Made by a program: the position numbers and the translations under genes. 64,000 nucleotides of DNA. Source: Piezodorus guildinii (Eukaryota; Arthropoda; Insecta; Hemiptera; Pentatomidae). Shown here piece after piece: positions 1 to 11,408 of the stretch; the first letter of the stretch is position 1, and each line of letters opens with the position of its first letter. The notes under the pieces were generated by a model. It saw nothing but the letters and a program-made list of their open reading frames with translations, was not told the origin of the DNA and ran no database searches. The DNA lies in assembly GCA_023052935.1 (NCBI GenBank), contig CM041295.1, positions 108,688,711 through 108,752,710 of the forward strand, read 5' to 3'.

Positions 1-639
1 AGAATAACTTTATAATTAGAGATTTAATATTATCAAAAGATAGTTTTTTGATAATTTAAAACAAAAAAAAAGATATTTTTTTTTTAAAATCAACGACACT
101 CTATGGCAGTTCTTAGTTCTCTCTTGAAAGTATTTTTTTCAGGATGTCTTGTATACGTTTTCGGTGGTTCACAGTAAATGATATATTAGGGGCCCAAAAG
201 AAAAATTACTTAAAAATATTGGAGAGCTTAGAAAACAATGGGAGGAAATAAATTTGAAGTTGATTCAAAATTATGCCTGCTTTAGGAAATTCCACACTTT
301 AGACCAAATGATTTTTTCCTTAAAGTCAGCAGTTCAATTAAAAACTATTTTTCTTCTAAGTTAACGTGTATTTTTCTTCTAATATATTTTTTTGTATACT
401 CACTAATGCTAAGTGCGTCACTTCAAAATAATAAGGGAATCTCAATAGTAAGAAAACTTAAAATTATAGTTATCCCCACCATGTATATAGCTAACCCATA
501 GGGCAATAGAAATGACACGATTTTTAGTGGATTTTCAGTAAATGAACTTAACAATACCCGAAAATAATCAACACATTACCTGAACCTTACATTCAGTCCA
601 TTTATCTTTAGACTGCATGTTTCGTCAAAGATTTATCAT
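1..639. other. no recognisable gene or repeat
   Basis: AT-rich sequence with no open frame of useful length and no motif I recognise on either strand. Confidence 0.4.
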
Positions 640-965
640 AAATTAGGCAGTGAAGTGAAAGCGACCACCGGTTTCTCAGCGACCACATCGAAGAAAAGGG
701 TAAATATTTACATTATTTGCTTGGACCACAAAAAGGCCTACAATTCAGTTGCATAAATTGGTCTTGGTAAATATTACGGGTTCGTTTGAGTTATCCAGGC
801 GTAACATGTTGCTTTTATCTCTCATGAATAAATTCTGTGTGCCTCTGAGTATAAGACACCCTACTGGCAATATTTATCAAGGACCAATCAAAATAAAACT
901 GGCGTATCTCAAGGAGACCAGCTGAGTCTTGTTTGTACTCAGCGATTTAGTGAATGAATCAGTGT
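640..965 (+). pseudogene. LINE reverse transcriptase fragment
   Basis: A decayed piece of a non-LTR retrotransposon RT. In one frame it shows LDHKKAYNSV (about 721-750), the RT catalytic-Asp block, and 60 codons later GVSQGDQLSL (901-930), the conserved block that follows it. The two motifs share a frame and have roughly normal spacing, but stop codons lie between them and neither the YADD box nor the 5' part is visible. The KKAYxSV form resembles R4/Dong- or RTE-type elements more than the Jockey copies elsewhere in the window; the clade is a guess. Confidence 0.6.
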
Positions 966-1440
966 CCAGTTCTCAAGCGGATTTTTGGAGGGAGAAGTTT
1001 GTTTTTGGAGGGGAGTCATTTTTTTTTTGTCGAGGGGGGGTGAGGGAGTTTTAGAGCTGGGGAAATAAGGAACGTTTAGCGTTCTTGCCTGCTTCTATTA
1101 AACCTAACGGAATTTTCATATTTAGTTACTAACTAGTTATGGTGTTAGTATTAATATGTTGTAGTGTTTCAATTAGCTATTATTTATTTGTTTTTCTCGA
1201 TGGTTATTTTTGGGGAAAATTTTCCCTTTACCCTCTCTGCGAATTAGCCCCTGGGTTTAATTAATCAGTTTCGGGATTGAGCGGCGAAGTAACTGAACTT
1301 ATAGAAGTTATTTGCAATTTATTAAAAAATTATAAAGCTGTAAGACTTGTAAAAAAATCTGGTGCACACTATTTTAGAAGTTTCAAAGAAACATTAATTT
1401 TCATTAGTAACATAACAATTAACATTTAATACCAAACGGG

Positions 1441-1735
1441 GATTGGAGCGGGACCGTGGATAGAGCACAAGTCTAATGTTCTCTGGGTTGGAACCCCGGA
1501 TTTATCAGAATAATTATTTAGAATGTTTTTTCAGCGGCAGAATGACCTTGGGGCAGGGGGACCTCTGGGTCACACCTAGCCTCAATAAATTGGGTACCCA
1601 TAAATTGGGGGAAAACCTGGCAGCAGAGCGTGATCTCGGCCTAATCACCTCATTGCACAAGCGTTGGTCTAGAAGCAGTACGAATCCCGATAAGTACTGG
1701 TAGAGTTCAGTGGGTTGTAGAGGTACAGATTAACA
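1441..1735 (+). repeat. SINE-T copy 1, tRNA-derived SINE
   Basis: The head carries A-box-like (gtggatagagca) and B-box-like (gggttggaacccc) RNA polymerase III promoter motifs near 1452-1500. A body shared with copies at 54.1, 54.8, 58.7, 60.8 and 61.2 kb follows: a 'gagcgtgatctcggcctaat' block, then 'acgaatc...agtactgg' and a closing 'ttgtagaggtacagatta'. It encodes nothing; the 75-codon frame over it is accidental. It would have been moved by a LINE RT. Confidence 0.7.
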
Positions 1736-1974
1736 ATAGAAATTATTATTTACAACGATTTCTTTAGTTTATCTGTTATCGTGCTTCTTGATGTCAGATA
1801 ATATGTTTATAAAATCATTACCATTCAAATTGCATGTCATACATATGTATTATTAATCTTATTTCGTATAAAACAAATTCATGCTAGGAAAAATATTATT
1901 TCATTTTTGTTTTAACGTCACTTAAAACTCTTGTTACTAATCGGACAATGGTGAAAGTCCTAAATTTTTCCTAT

Positions 1975-2072
1975 TCAGGTTTTTAAGGATAGGGATCTTT
2001 GACATGTACCTCCCATCGCGCAGGCTCTGGACCACCAATTTACGTCCCCTCCAAAAGATCGCATAACCAAGG
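1975..2072 (-). repeat. SINE-V fragment
   Basis: Read on the minus strand it matches the body of the SINE at 49.8-50.1 kb: an 'aaccaagg' start, then 'gcgcaggctc', 'gtacc' and 'aggatagggatctt' blocks in the same order. The tRNA-like head is missing. Confidence 0.55.
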
Positions 2073-2185
2073 TTTTTTTTTACTATTTTTTATTTAGTTG
2101 ATATTTAACGTTTATTATTGGTAAAAAACAAAACAAAATTGTTTACATCGTAGGAATATACTTAGTTTAATATGATCTTTTACTT

Positions 2186-2766
2186 TTATCCCGTTGAGGC
2201 TGGTGTTCCTCAAGGCAGCATCTTGGGACCCGTTCTCTACATCGTTTAGACTGCTGATATTTCTAATCATCCTGACACCTTTCTGGCAACATTTGCAGAC
2301 GATACCGCGATCCTACCATCCAGTTCCGATCCTGAAACAGCATTCTTAATCCTGCAAACAACCCTTTCTCTTATCGAAGACTGGTGTAATTCTTGGCGTA
2401 TAAAGGTGAACGAAGCCAAATGCAAACACCTAACCTTCACTCTTCGACGAAACTCCTGTCCGCCAGTTTACTTCAATTCCATTCCTATTCCTCCTTAAAG
2501 ATACAGTCCGCTATCTTGGCTTACTACTTGACAGAAGACTGACGTGGAACCCACATACAAGACTTAAAAGAACTCAATTGACGATTCGGACAGTTATACA
2601 GACTATTAAACAGAAAATCTGAACTTACAGTTGACAACAAATTATTAATTTATAAGACAATACTGAAGTCCATCTGGACCTACGGACTTGAACTGTGGGG
2701 AACAGCTAAACGTTCTAACATCAAACGCATTCAATCCTATCAATCCAAAGTCCTCCGAATAATAAT
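2186..2766 (+). pseudogene. Jockey-A ORF2 fragment (RT to C-terminus)
   Basis: Clearly related to the RT/C-terminal half of the full-length Jockey-A element (compare 16680-17260). It begins with AGVPQGSILGPVLY, continues through the ADDTA region near 2297 and the 'RLTWNPHT' block near 2540, and ends at a 'GLELWGTAK' block and 'QSKVLRIIIE'. A stop follows the LY block and there are small indels around 2500 and 2570, so it cannot be translated as one frame. It has neither the 5' part nor the 3' UTR, so it was probably broken by later rearrangement. At 2194-2200 it keeps the 'ggtgttcct' codons that the full-length copy has damaged by a one-base deletion. Confidence 0.85.
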
Positions 2767-3514
2767 AGAAACTGAATTTTTGGTCTTAAAAAGGATTTTC
2801 GGGTTGTAACCCTATATTAAATATTTTTCGCTAATATTAACTGGACATTTTCTATAGGTTTTAAGTTTTTTTAATATTAAATTTCCAAGTATTAATTATT
2901 GCCGGGCTTGGAGAAATAAATTATTATTGAACAAAAATTATTATTAAATAATAATTAACTTATCATTTATAATATTGTACTCTTACTAATTAGTTAGAAT
3001 GGATGATTTCCCGTGATACCATTATATACCACGTAATAAAAATAATAAAAACATTGATTAATTGCTGAAATCACTTTTAGTATGTCTCAAAACAGTTTCA
3101 TTACTCGCCAACTAGCAAACTGCAGCGCGACAAAATCAAATATTAAAAACTTTTTGCTCGAAGCTCAAAATAGCTCGCTAAATGTACCACGACGTGTTTC
3201 CTCACCTCGCAATGCTCCCATTGAAATTCATGTACTTGTTTTTGTTTGAGAAATTCTCGCTAAATGTAGACGCTATTTCGCTCCTCTATATGGGCACCCT
3301 AAAGAGGGTTACTACAATGGGAGACCACTCATCATAATTCAGATGGTTACACAACGCGGTATTATGGACCTTGTACCCCAACAGTATCGCACAATTATTA
3401 TAGATTTATTAAGGCTCATTATTTTTACGATAAACATAATGGTTTTTGAGGTACTCACGAAAAACATATAAATAATCAGTTTGTACCATTCCTCCCCTTC
3501 CTCCATACGAAGTT
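2767..3514. other. no recognisable gene
   Basis: AT-rich, with scattered short frames and no homology I can see. Confidence 0.35.
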
Positions 3515-3622
3515 CGACGTGAGAAATTCCTGAACTTTTCACTAGATATTACGAGAAGGATAATGAACAATTCAGTTTTCAGCTTTATTATTTTTTAACC
3601 TCTGGTTACTGTACATAAACGT
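3515..3622 (+). repeat. direct repeat K, copy 1
   Basis: About 105 bp shared with 5127-5234 in the same orientation (blocks 'cactagatattacg', 'caattcagttttcagcttt', 'ctggttactgtacataaac'). A related block occurs at the end of DNA-G copies, so this may be a diverged DNA-G terminus. Confidence 0.6.
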
Positions 3623-4064
3623 TTGGAAGAAGTGTACAAAGGGAAAGGGTTATAGTAAACAGAACGGCTGATAGCCAGGCATCGTCAAGCCTCATCAACA
3701 TTTAATAAGTAAACAAGTATATACAAAAACAGACGTTCTAAAACGTCTTAAATGTTACTATGTGAGTATGATAAGCTCTTTATTCCAAATGTTTTTTTAA
3801 TCAAAAGCGGGAGGTGGAGATCCGGTCGCCCAAGTTTCCTTGTTCTTATCTATTACCACATCCTCTATATATTTTTTCCAAATTTAAACAGCTTATAATT
3901 GAATTTAAGAAGACGGGAATCGGACAAAAAATCAAGTATAATAAATATTTAAAAAAATCGAGGCTGTCCAAAAGGGCTATGAACAAGGCTATCTATCAAT
4001 GCATGGGATATGAACTATGATTTGAAACTGAGTGCTGTAAAAACCAAGGCAACCACCTTCTAAA

Positions 4065-4710
4065 TCCTCTCCCGTCTTATCCCTTTTCTTTACCCCGATA
4101 GCCTACCTATCCACTTCCAGACCTCAGTAAGAGTCCTTATTCTGGAATAACCATATTTCTCAATTCAACCCGACAATCCATCGCTACTCTAACATTTCGT
4201 GATTCCATCCCACCTAAAACCCGCTTGCTTCTACTATCAACTCTCACCTTACCAGAATTTGACTATGGTTGCCTCGTGTATGAAGGCTGTCTCAAAACTT
4301 TGACATGAGACTAATGAGTTTTTTCATTAGATTCATGTGTGGTGTCTTTTCCTCCTCGTATACTCGATATGCTTACCACACGTTACTCTGTCTATTCAGT
4401 AAATACGAGATCTCAACCCATAAACTTGTAAATACCTTCCTTCAAAAATCTTTTGTTATTTGTGTTACCCTATTTTGGAATTCATTGCCTATATCCATTC
4501 GTAAAGGCTTATCATTAACCACTTTCAAACATCAATCATTTCTCTATCTCCTAAACAATCAATCTTCGATAATAATATTTACAGCTGTAGATGAATAGTA
4601 GTCGTTGTTACCAAACCTGATCCATTTCTATACTGAAGTCTTAAAAGACTGTTGTTCTAAGGGGGCTACTCGTTCTAGAATAAAGTTTTTCAAAATTTTA
4701 TTTTATTTAT
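4065..4710 (+). pseudogene. LINE ORF2 C-terminal fragment and 3' end
   Basis: Two frames together show the region downstream of the RT domain of a CR1/Jockey-like LINE: 'SIPPKTRLLLLSTLTLPEF' with 'DYGCLVYEG' (around 4203-4285), then after a frameshift 'LFWNSLPISIRKGLSL' followed by 'TTFKHQ' (4470-4535), the family's typical C-terminal 'WNSLP...TFK' signature. A 3' end with 'tctagaataaagttttt' follows to about 4705. It is severely 5' truncated and frameshifted. The related LINE-E at 36.6-37.1 kb has the same signature. Confidence 0.65.
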
Positions 4711-5126
4711 ATGACATACTATAGGCTCTATACGAGACAATACGACACTGTTTGTATATATTAATAGAGTTAATTACGTACACAAGAACGATAAAAAGTG
4801 ATATTTGTTTTAAGGTTTTACCTTGGGAAGTCAGAAAAGAGTAGAAGGAAAGCAAGGGGGTATTTTAATTTGATAAATGGCGTAATCAGGAGAGATTACG
4901 GTATGCTAATGCGCCGCGGGCTGACCCAACTTCTGCGGTATCCAATTCGCTCCGAAATGGAATAATTTTTCCCCATGTGTATCCAAATCTCAAGACTTTG
5001 AAACTTATTTGGGCACATGTTAAAACAAAAAAAACATTGGTGCACCCGACACACAACCTTCGGGGTTTGTGGTGACCGAGGACGGTCGGAGACCCGCTTG
5101 TAGTGCCCAATTAATAATAATAATAA

Positions 5127-5234
5127 GTAGAAATGGGGAAATTCCGAAATTTTCACTAGATATTACGGGAAGGACAATGGACAATTCAGTTTTCAGCTTT
5201 ATTATTTTTAAGCCTCTGGTTACTGTACATAAAC
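5127..5234 (+). repeat. direct repeat K, copy 2
   Basis: Second copy of the 105-bp block at 3515-3622. It lies just left of the possible TIR element at 5271. Confidence 0.6.
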
Positions 5235-5270
5235 TACCCCCACTCACCCAAAAGGCCACCCCCCCCTGTC

Positions 5271-6595
5271 GCACTGTGGGAAAACAGCTGGTCTAGGAGT
5301 GCAAAATTCATAATGATCACAAAAATCTTTCAAAATTTTTAATGCACCCTAAAAATATATTGAATTGTGTAATATTATCATTGCAATCCAACCAACAAGC
5401 TGGTTATTTGTTTTTCATAGAAATCTACTTGAAAATTCCTAGTTTTCCATTAGTTTTGAACCAATATTTTTATATTGAATTGTCATCCACTAGTCCCAAT
5501 GCGTGGAAAATATGTACTAGGAATTAATGAATATATATCATGGCGTAGGTTTAATATGGGACAAGTTAGAAGAACAAATTTTATTTGAGCTAAAAAACAC
5601 TGTTAATATAAATTCTGACAAAAATATACAAAAATTAATATCCATAGCTAACTCATGTTATTGAGTGATAATTGAGAGAAGGTAGGTAAGGGTTTAAAAA
5701 AAAAAACACAAGTAAATGAAAGTGTAAACTATATTTTATTTTAATAATTACATTTTTATTATCGTCTTCATCTTCATCCGATTCTTGTAATTGTTTCACG
5801 TCAATTTCACTTTCGGATTTATTTTTTTTGGTTTATTTATACTTACCTGTAAACAAAGAATGCTTCAAAGGCAGAGGGATTTGTTTTCATTTCACTAGAC
5901 ACTTGTTTTTACATTTACATCTCTAATTCCAATTGAGCTTCTAATCTTTCTTCCGAATTTTGCAATCGTAAGATAGCCGTTTTTCCCTGCGACACATGAG
6001 ATTCAATGTTTTTTGGATTCTACACCCTAGGGTAATTTCAAAATATCGAAGATTTGCCGATTTCAATACTTTCTTCATCCAAGGAGTAAAAATCGATGGG
6101 TTTCTAAAAAAAGTATTATATGAACAATATATGTAACTATCGATGCCGCAAATAGCAGCAGATGATTGTAAAAATTGTTTTAACAGTTCATTTAAAAAAG
6201 TGTTTGTTGGATTCAAAGTGGGAAACCAGTAGAGTGTAGGAATGATTGAAAGTAAATTTTCCAAAAATTATAAAATTCATATGTACCATTGTATTTTAAT
6301 TATTAATTTTGTATCTGTTATCTTCAATTGAAGCTGCCATTTATAATTATAATTAATTTTTTTTTTTTAATTTTCGACAACCTATCTAAACGGAGGTCTG
6401 AACCGAACTGAGATATCAATACGCATTATCGGCCTGTTAATAATTATTTACAAATAAAGGATGTTTAAAAGGTAGAGGGACTCGTTTTTATTTCTCAAGA
6501 CACTTCTGTTTACATATGTAAGAATATTGGGCTTTTTATGACACATTCAAATTTTGACTTTTGCACTCCTAAAATAGCAGTTTTCCCCACAGTGC
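5271..6595. mobile_element. possible DNA transposon with imperfect TIRs
   Basis: The left end (from 5271, gcactgtgggaaaac...aggagtgcaaaa) and the right end (6560-6595 read in reverse) match over about 35 bp with roughly six differences, including an identical gcactgtggg terminus. Inside are a diverged direct repeat (5850-5920 and 6450-6525) and an unrecognised 107-codon minus-strand frame at 5941-6264 (Phe/Tyr-rich, no motif). No transposase signature was seen. The repeat pair may instead mark two partial copies of one element. Confidence 0.4.
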
Positions 6596-7458
6596 GTGGC
6601 TATGTCCTGATCCTCAAACTATATTCATTGTTTCTCCATTTAAAAAAAAAAAAAAAAGGTTATAAATGTGTATTTAAGTAACTTTTTTTTTTTTTTTTTA
6701 ATAATTAAACCCGTTTTCCTGATTCTAATTTATTTTTTTATCCATGTACCATGATCAGATATCATGTATCATGATCAAGATTTTCCATTATCAGATCAGA
6801 TTATCCCTATCATATTACTGAATTAAAACATTCTGAATCGTACGTCATTTTGAATATAATTGACTGCTTCAACGCCCACATGTCAGGATCGTCGTATGTG
6901 TTATTTTTGTACCGAATTCGAAAAATCAAATCCAGTAGTTTCGGTGGTAAGTCGCGGACTGCTGACATATCGATTTTTTCTTTCTTGTTAATTAGGTTTT
7001 ACGTATCTTGGAACGTAAGGTTTCAAATATTGAGAATGGATTATTGAAAATAATAAAACAAAAACGGCGGACATCCGAATGGCTGTGTTGGAGCAGGCCA
7101 TCTCTGCTTCAGGGAAGAGAAAGAATATACCTATTTTCGCCGCCTCTAACTAACGGGCTATAATTAACGTCTTTATTGATAATTGTATTGGTCCAAAGAC
7201 TTTCAGTATTTTTTGAAGGATTTTTTATTGCAAGGATTGAATGTGGGAGGGATTGGGTAGTTTAGTGGATTGCCATAGTTCAATCCCACATGTCAAAATA
7301 GGCCCATTGATGGAAACATAAATTAGGTTTGATTGTTTGTCGAGTAATTGTTGTAATCGAGATCTGCGAGAAGTTTCTTTATTCATTGTTAAAATAAATT
7401 TAAGAATTTTTAAATACTATCAGAGATGAAAAAAAATTGTTAAAGAATTAAATTGAGT

Positions 7459-7975
7459 ATCATCCTCACACAAGACTGAAACGACAAAAACTGCTCGAAG
7501 ATATTGATTACTACAACACTTACTAGACAAACGTTCAAAACTTCCAGTATATTACAAAAGACTCATTTACATCACTATTATCAAAACTATTAGGACATAT
7601 GGAATCGAGCTTTGTGGCTCTACGAAACCATCTAATTCCTCCCGCATCCAGTCCTTACAATCCAAAACCCTTCGCAAAATCCTGAATGCCCCTTATTTTG
7701 TCACAAATCAACTCCTCCATAATGACGTAAACATCCCATTTGTTGCAGACATAGCCCGTGATAGATACTCCTCTTTTTATTCTAAACTCTCTGCCCATAC
7801 TAACCCACTTGTCCGTAATTTATCTTCCTTAGATATCCCTCCAAGACGACTGAAAAGAAGGTGGCCTCGGAGCCTACTGCCTTACAATAATTAGTGAAGT
7901 GCTACTAGTTCTTTCTCTAGACATTTTCATGACTTTTTTTTTTCATTCTACATATTTACATATTGTGTTCTTTAA
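7459..7975 (+). pseudogene. Jockey-B copy 1, truncated ORF2 C-terminus
   Basis: A 5'-truncated Jockey-B LINE holding only the C-terminal part of ORF2 downstream of RT: 'YGIELCGSTKPSNSS', then 'PYFVTNQLLHNDVNIP', and the closing 'PPRRLKRRWPRSLL' before a stop near 7893. The 3' UTR runs to about 7975, where LINE-E sequence takes over; the usual 'acagttgtaaat' tail is missing. The piece lies inside a DNA-G copy. It has no RT catalytic motifs, so it is a dead copy. Confidence 0.8.
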
Positions 7976-8248
7976 TAATAAATAAATAATAATAATAAAT
8001 AAATTCTTTATTATCCTGGGACAAGTCCCTTTAGAATAAAAAAATACAGAATTACAAAATGTGCTTTGCAGTCTTAGAGTAAGTTAAATACATATTAACA
8101 AGTTAATAATGACTTACGTAAAATTAGACATATTCAAATAAGAAGAAACAAAAACAGTGACAAAAAAAAAAAAATTAATAATAATAAATTATTTACAATT
8201 TTATTGAGCCTGGGTATTCATTAAATGATTAAATATGCGGGATTTAAA
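7976..8248 (-). mobile_element. LINE-E 3' end (minus)
   Basis: Read on the minus strand it matches the 3' part of the LINE-E copy at 36.9-37.14 kb: 'catttaatgaatacccaggc', 'attgtaaat', 'aagggacttgtcccaggat' and the 'aataaagaatttattta' tail. It has UTR sequence only and is 5' truncated. Confidence 0.75.
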
Positions 8249-8867
8249 GGTTGAAAGAGAGTTTTCTAAAATCTTTAGCTTTCCAAAGATATACTGTTCA
8301 GAGACACAAAAAATGTATAAAAAATATCTTCGCTCTTTTCTCTTTTAGTTGGATTCAAAAAACCAAAAATTGCATTAAACATTTTGTTTTCTCTTTTTTT
8401 TCTTTAGTTGGTTATCAAATTCGTTCAACAGTTATATTTATCCTTTTTTATTTATCAATGCTATAACAAGATGATATGGTTATTTTTATAGAATCTACCA
8501 AATTAAAGGTACTTTAGAGTAAGAAAATTTAAAATATCGGTGTTTAAGCCCTGTCAGACTATTTCAGTCAGAATCAAACCGACATGATATTAAAGCCCAT
8601 TAAATTTATCATCGATATGGCGAGTTTAATAAAAATCGTTTGAGCCGTTTTGAGAAAATCGTAAAAAAGTGCATGCGTTTTGCAATTCACGTCTACCTCA
8701 AAATGCATGGTATAAAGTGGTTCCTCTGGTTAGCTGATGTTGATGAAAATGTTTCTTAAGTGAAAGTAAAAAAAATAAATAAAAATTGAAATTGCTAAAA
8801 AAATGTTTGAGTTTGTCAATTACTGTTTCTTACTGTGTACTATGTAATGTTTCTTTATAATTGCTTA

Positions 8868-10275
8868 TAATAATAGTCTTTATTTATATGCAAATAAAAA
8901 GTTAATTGCTCTTCGTTATGTATACAAAATCAAAACATAATATTTACATGAGATATATTTACATATAGACCTTCCCAATGGGAGATTAGAGTCTTTTGGG
9001 CGAAGACTAGCCGAACCTAAAACTTGAGTTGCTGCTGGCACTTCGTTTTCCACAACTTCCTATCTTGTGCATATCTCATCCTTAGAGAACCACCATTTTT
9101 CCTCAATTCGTCGGCCCAGCGTTTGCGTTGTCGGCCTCTGCGTCTTTTCTTATCAATAGGGATCCATTCGGCAGCTCTCTTTGCCCAGCTATCTTCTGTT
9201 TTCCGCATGAGATGTCCTGCCCATGTCCACTTCATTTTTCTAGCATGAGCAATAGCGTCTGAGACATTTGTTAGTTTTCTTATTCTATTAGCGTTAATAT
9301 TGTCGCGCAGGAAGATTCCAAGCTTAATCCGCTCCATTCTTCGTTGGCAGACGTTTATTTTTCGTTCTATATTCTTTGTCAGCGACCATGTCTGGCATCC
9401 ATATGTAAGTACTGGAACGATACAACTGTTGAAAGCAAGTGCTTTGTACTTTATGTCCAGTTGGCTTTTGAATATGGTCTTGAGGCTCCAAAATTTCTTC
9501 CACGCCTTACCTATTCTGGATTCTATTTCCTTTGCATCTCTATTTACAAACGATATTATTTGTCCAAGATAATAGGCTTCATTGGAAATCTTCATGCCTG
9601 GGAGTTGGTGCTTAATTATTTCCGAAGGCCCGTTGGTCATGATTACAGTCTTCTCAGGGTTCAATATCAGGCCATGGAGAGAATTCTTTTCTTTTAGTTC
9701 ATTAATCATTCATCTTCCGAACTTGCTATTAGAACTACATCATCTGCGAATTTTAATGAACTGAGCTTCGTTCCATTGATAGAGATTCCCATATCTTCCC
9801 AATCTAGGGCTTCGAAGATTCGTTCTAATTATGAAACGAAAATAATTGGTGATAGTGGGTCTCCCTGCCTAACTCCTTTCCTAATCGGAAATATTTTTCC
9901 TCTCCTTTCCATTTCTATATATCCTTTGTTATCAGTGTACATCTCTTCTATTAGTTGGACATACCCTTTGTCTATTCCTCTACGTTTCGGTGCTGTTCCT
10001 ACATTGTTGTGATATATACTGTCAAACGCTTTCTTGAAATCTATGAATCCCAGATATATTGTGAAATTATATTCGTTCGCTTTTTCTATCAACTGGTTTA
10101 TTGTAAACAGATGGTCTATTACGGACATGTTCTTTCTAAATCCTGCTTGATCTTTTGGAAGGTTTTCATCTATTGTTTTAAGTATTCTAGCATTTATTAT
10201 TTTAGAAAAGAGCTTGCAAAGGTTATAAATGCTTATAATGTAATTCAATCTTGTATTTACTTGCCTTAATTTTAT
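8868..10275 (-). pseudogene. RTE-type LINE reverse transcriptase, minus strand
   Basis: Reading from 10275 down to 9017 gives a nearly continuous RT plus C-terminal region: 'SKIINARIL', 'DQAGFRKNMSVIDHL', 'FIDFKKAFDSIYHNN' (catalytic Asp), 'GVRQGDPLSPIIF', then after one in-frame stop (9829-9831) 'LKFADDVVLIASS' (the ADD catalytic box, near 9740), and after one frameshift near 9710 the 230-residue C-terminus with 'VLTYGCQTWSL', 'WAGHLMR' and 'RRRGRQRKRWADELRK'. That order is typical of RTE-clade and 'endonuclease-reverse transcriptase' genes. The endonuclease and the first RT motifs are missing (5' truncated). The minus-strand 3' end has aataaag and an (ATT)n-like tail near 8868-8890. Plus-strand frames here are antisense shadows. 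Sequence on both sides resembles LINE-C, so it probably landed in a LINE-C copy. Confidence 0.85.
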
Positions 10276-10319
10276 ATCTTGTATATATGAATTTGTATTC
10301 TTTATTGCTTTTGGTTTAG

Positions 10320-10617
10320 TCAATTACTGTTTTACTGTTTCTTATAATTGTTTTTTGTATTAATTAGGTATATTTTTTTTTGCTGTGTAGTGTGTTACTG
10401 TTTCTTTATAAAAATTGTGTTATATTATTTAAGTATTTTATTGTATCATACTGTGTTCTGTTACTATTTGTTATTGTACTTTTATTGCATTGCCGCAGAA
10501 CTCCTTTCCCACACACGGGCTCGCCTTAGTGGGATAGTGACTTCTACTTGCACTGTAAAATGTCTGTATTTTGATTTAAATAAAGAAGTTAAAAAAAAAA
10601 AAAAAAATAAAAAAAAA
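10320..10617 (+). mobile_element. LINE-C 3' end with poly-A
   Basis: A non-coding 3' end closely similar to 27496-27756: 'tgtagtgtgttactgtttct', 'cccacacacgggctcgcctt' and 'gacttctacttgcactgtaa', then 'aataaagaagtt' and an A-rich tail. The parent family is not identifiable from the UTR. Confidence 0.7.
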
Positions 10618-11165
10618 TGAAATCATGGTCCTTGAAGGAAAAAAAAGATGAATAACAAAATCGTGAAATATTAAGTTAAGTGATTTGATCTGAAATGCGC
10701 TAAAACATATTTAGATGGTAATCTTGGCCGTATTAATGGGTATGGTAGGATTTAATGTATGCCCAATCAAATAAAGCGGATTGAAAAGCAGTTGTTTAGC
10801 CACGAACAAAACAGACCACGAGCGTGTAAATATTTATAAAAGTAAATGGTACATTGATTTATCTGCCGAGGGCATTGATGGGAAAAGAGTGTTGACAAGC
10901 CTAACCAGTACAAACGGGCGAGGGACATGTGTTCTCCCTCCATTTGTCGCCCAATCCTTTGTCCTAATTATAGAAAAAAGGATTTATGAACCTTTCATTG
11001 AGGCTAGTTCAACTTCATACCGGAAGGGGGCTGGCTATCATGTTTTGTAAATGTTACTTCAAGTTTTTCATTCGTGTATGTTACCCATCGTTATTCCACA
11101 ATGTTTCATTCGTAACTGAATACGATGTTCTAAGACATTTTTACTTTCCTGTATATGAAATACTG
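10618..11165. other. no recognisable gene
   Basis: Short frames only (for example 89 codons at 10781-11050) with no motif. A unique-looking AT-rich stretch between LINE-C and DNA-I. Confidence 0.35.
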
Positions 11166-11319
11166 GTAACATGTAGACGTCGAGTTCCAAAAGGTACTAT
11201 ATCCACTTTAGATAATTTTACACTAAACGCAAAAATCTGTCATTTATTTATTAATGGACCAATTTACTGGATTCTTTTTTTTTTATTGAAATCTAAAGTT
11301 AATTTTTAAGTGTGTTGCC

Positions 11320-11369
11320 TACCTTGGACTTCATCTTGACAAACGTCTTACATGGAATCCTCATACAAG

Positions 11370-11408
<39 letters not shown>

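Larger units (their letters stand above)
7393..8767. repeat. DNA-G copy a, split by two LINE insertions
   Basis: Matches DNA-G copies at 19.8, 31.6 and 59.9 kb. The left piece is 7393-7455 ('tttaagaattttt...cagagatgaaa'). The right piece is 8249-8767, ending in ttaagtgaaagt, the right terminal repeat of the family. Between them lie a Jockey-B 3' end and a minus-strand LINE-E 3' end. The left terminal repeat is not recognisable. No protein is encoded. Confidence 0.7.

Noticed and set aside
5941..6264. 107-codon minus frame as a transposase
   Set aside because: Lies inside a possible TIR element but shows no helix-turn-helix, zinc finger or DDE-type motif.
9024..10269. Several plus-strand frames of 60-117 codons
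   Set aside because: Antisense shadows of the minus-strand RTE reverse transcriptase, which has the real motifs.
8814..10340. caattactgttt on both sides of the RTE element as its TSD
   Set aside because: The word belongs to LINE-C sequence that contains several similar repeats; the outer flanks do not match beyond it, so the duplication is not secure.
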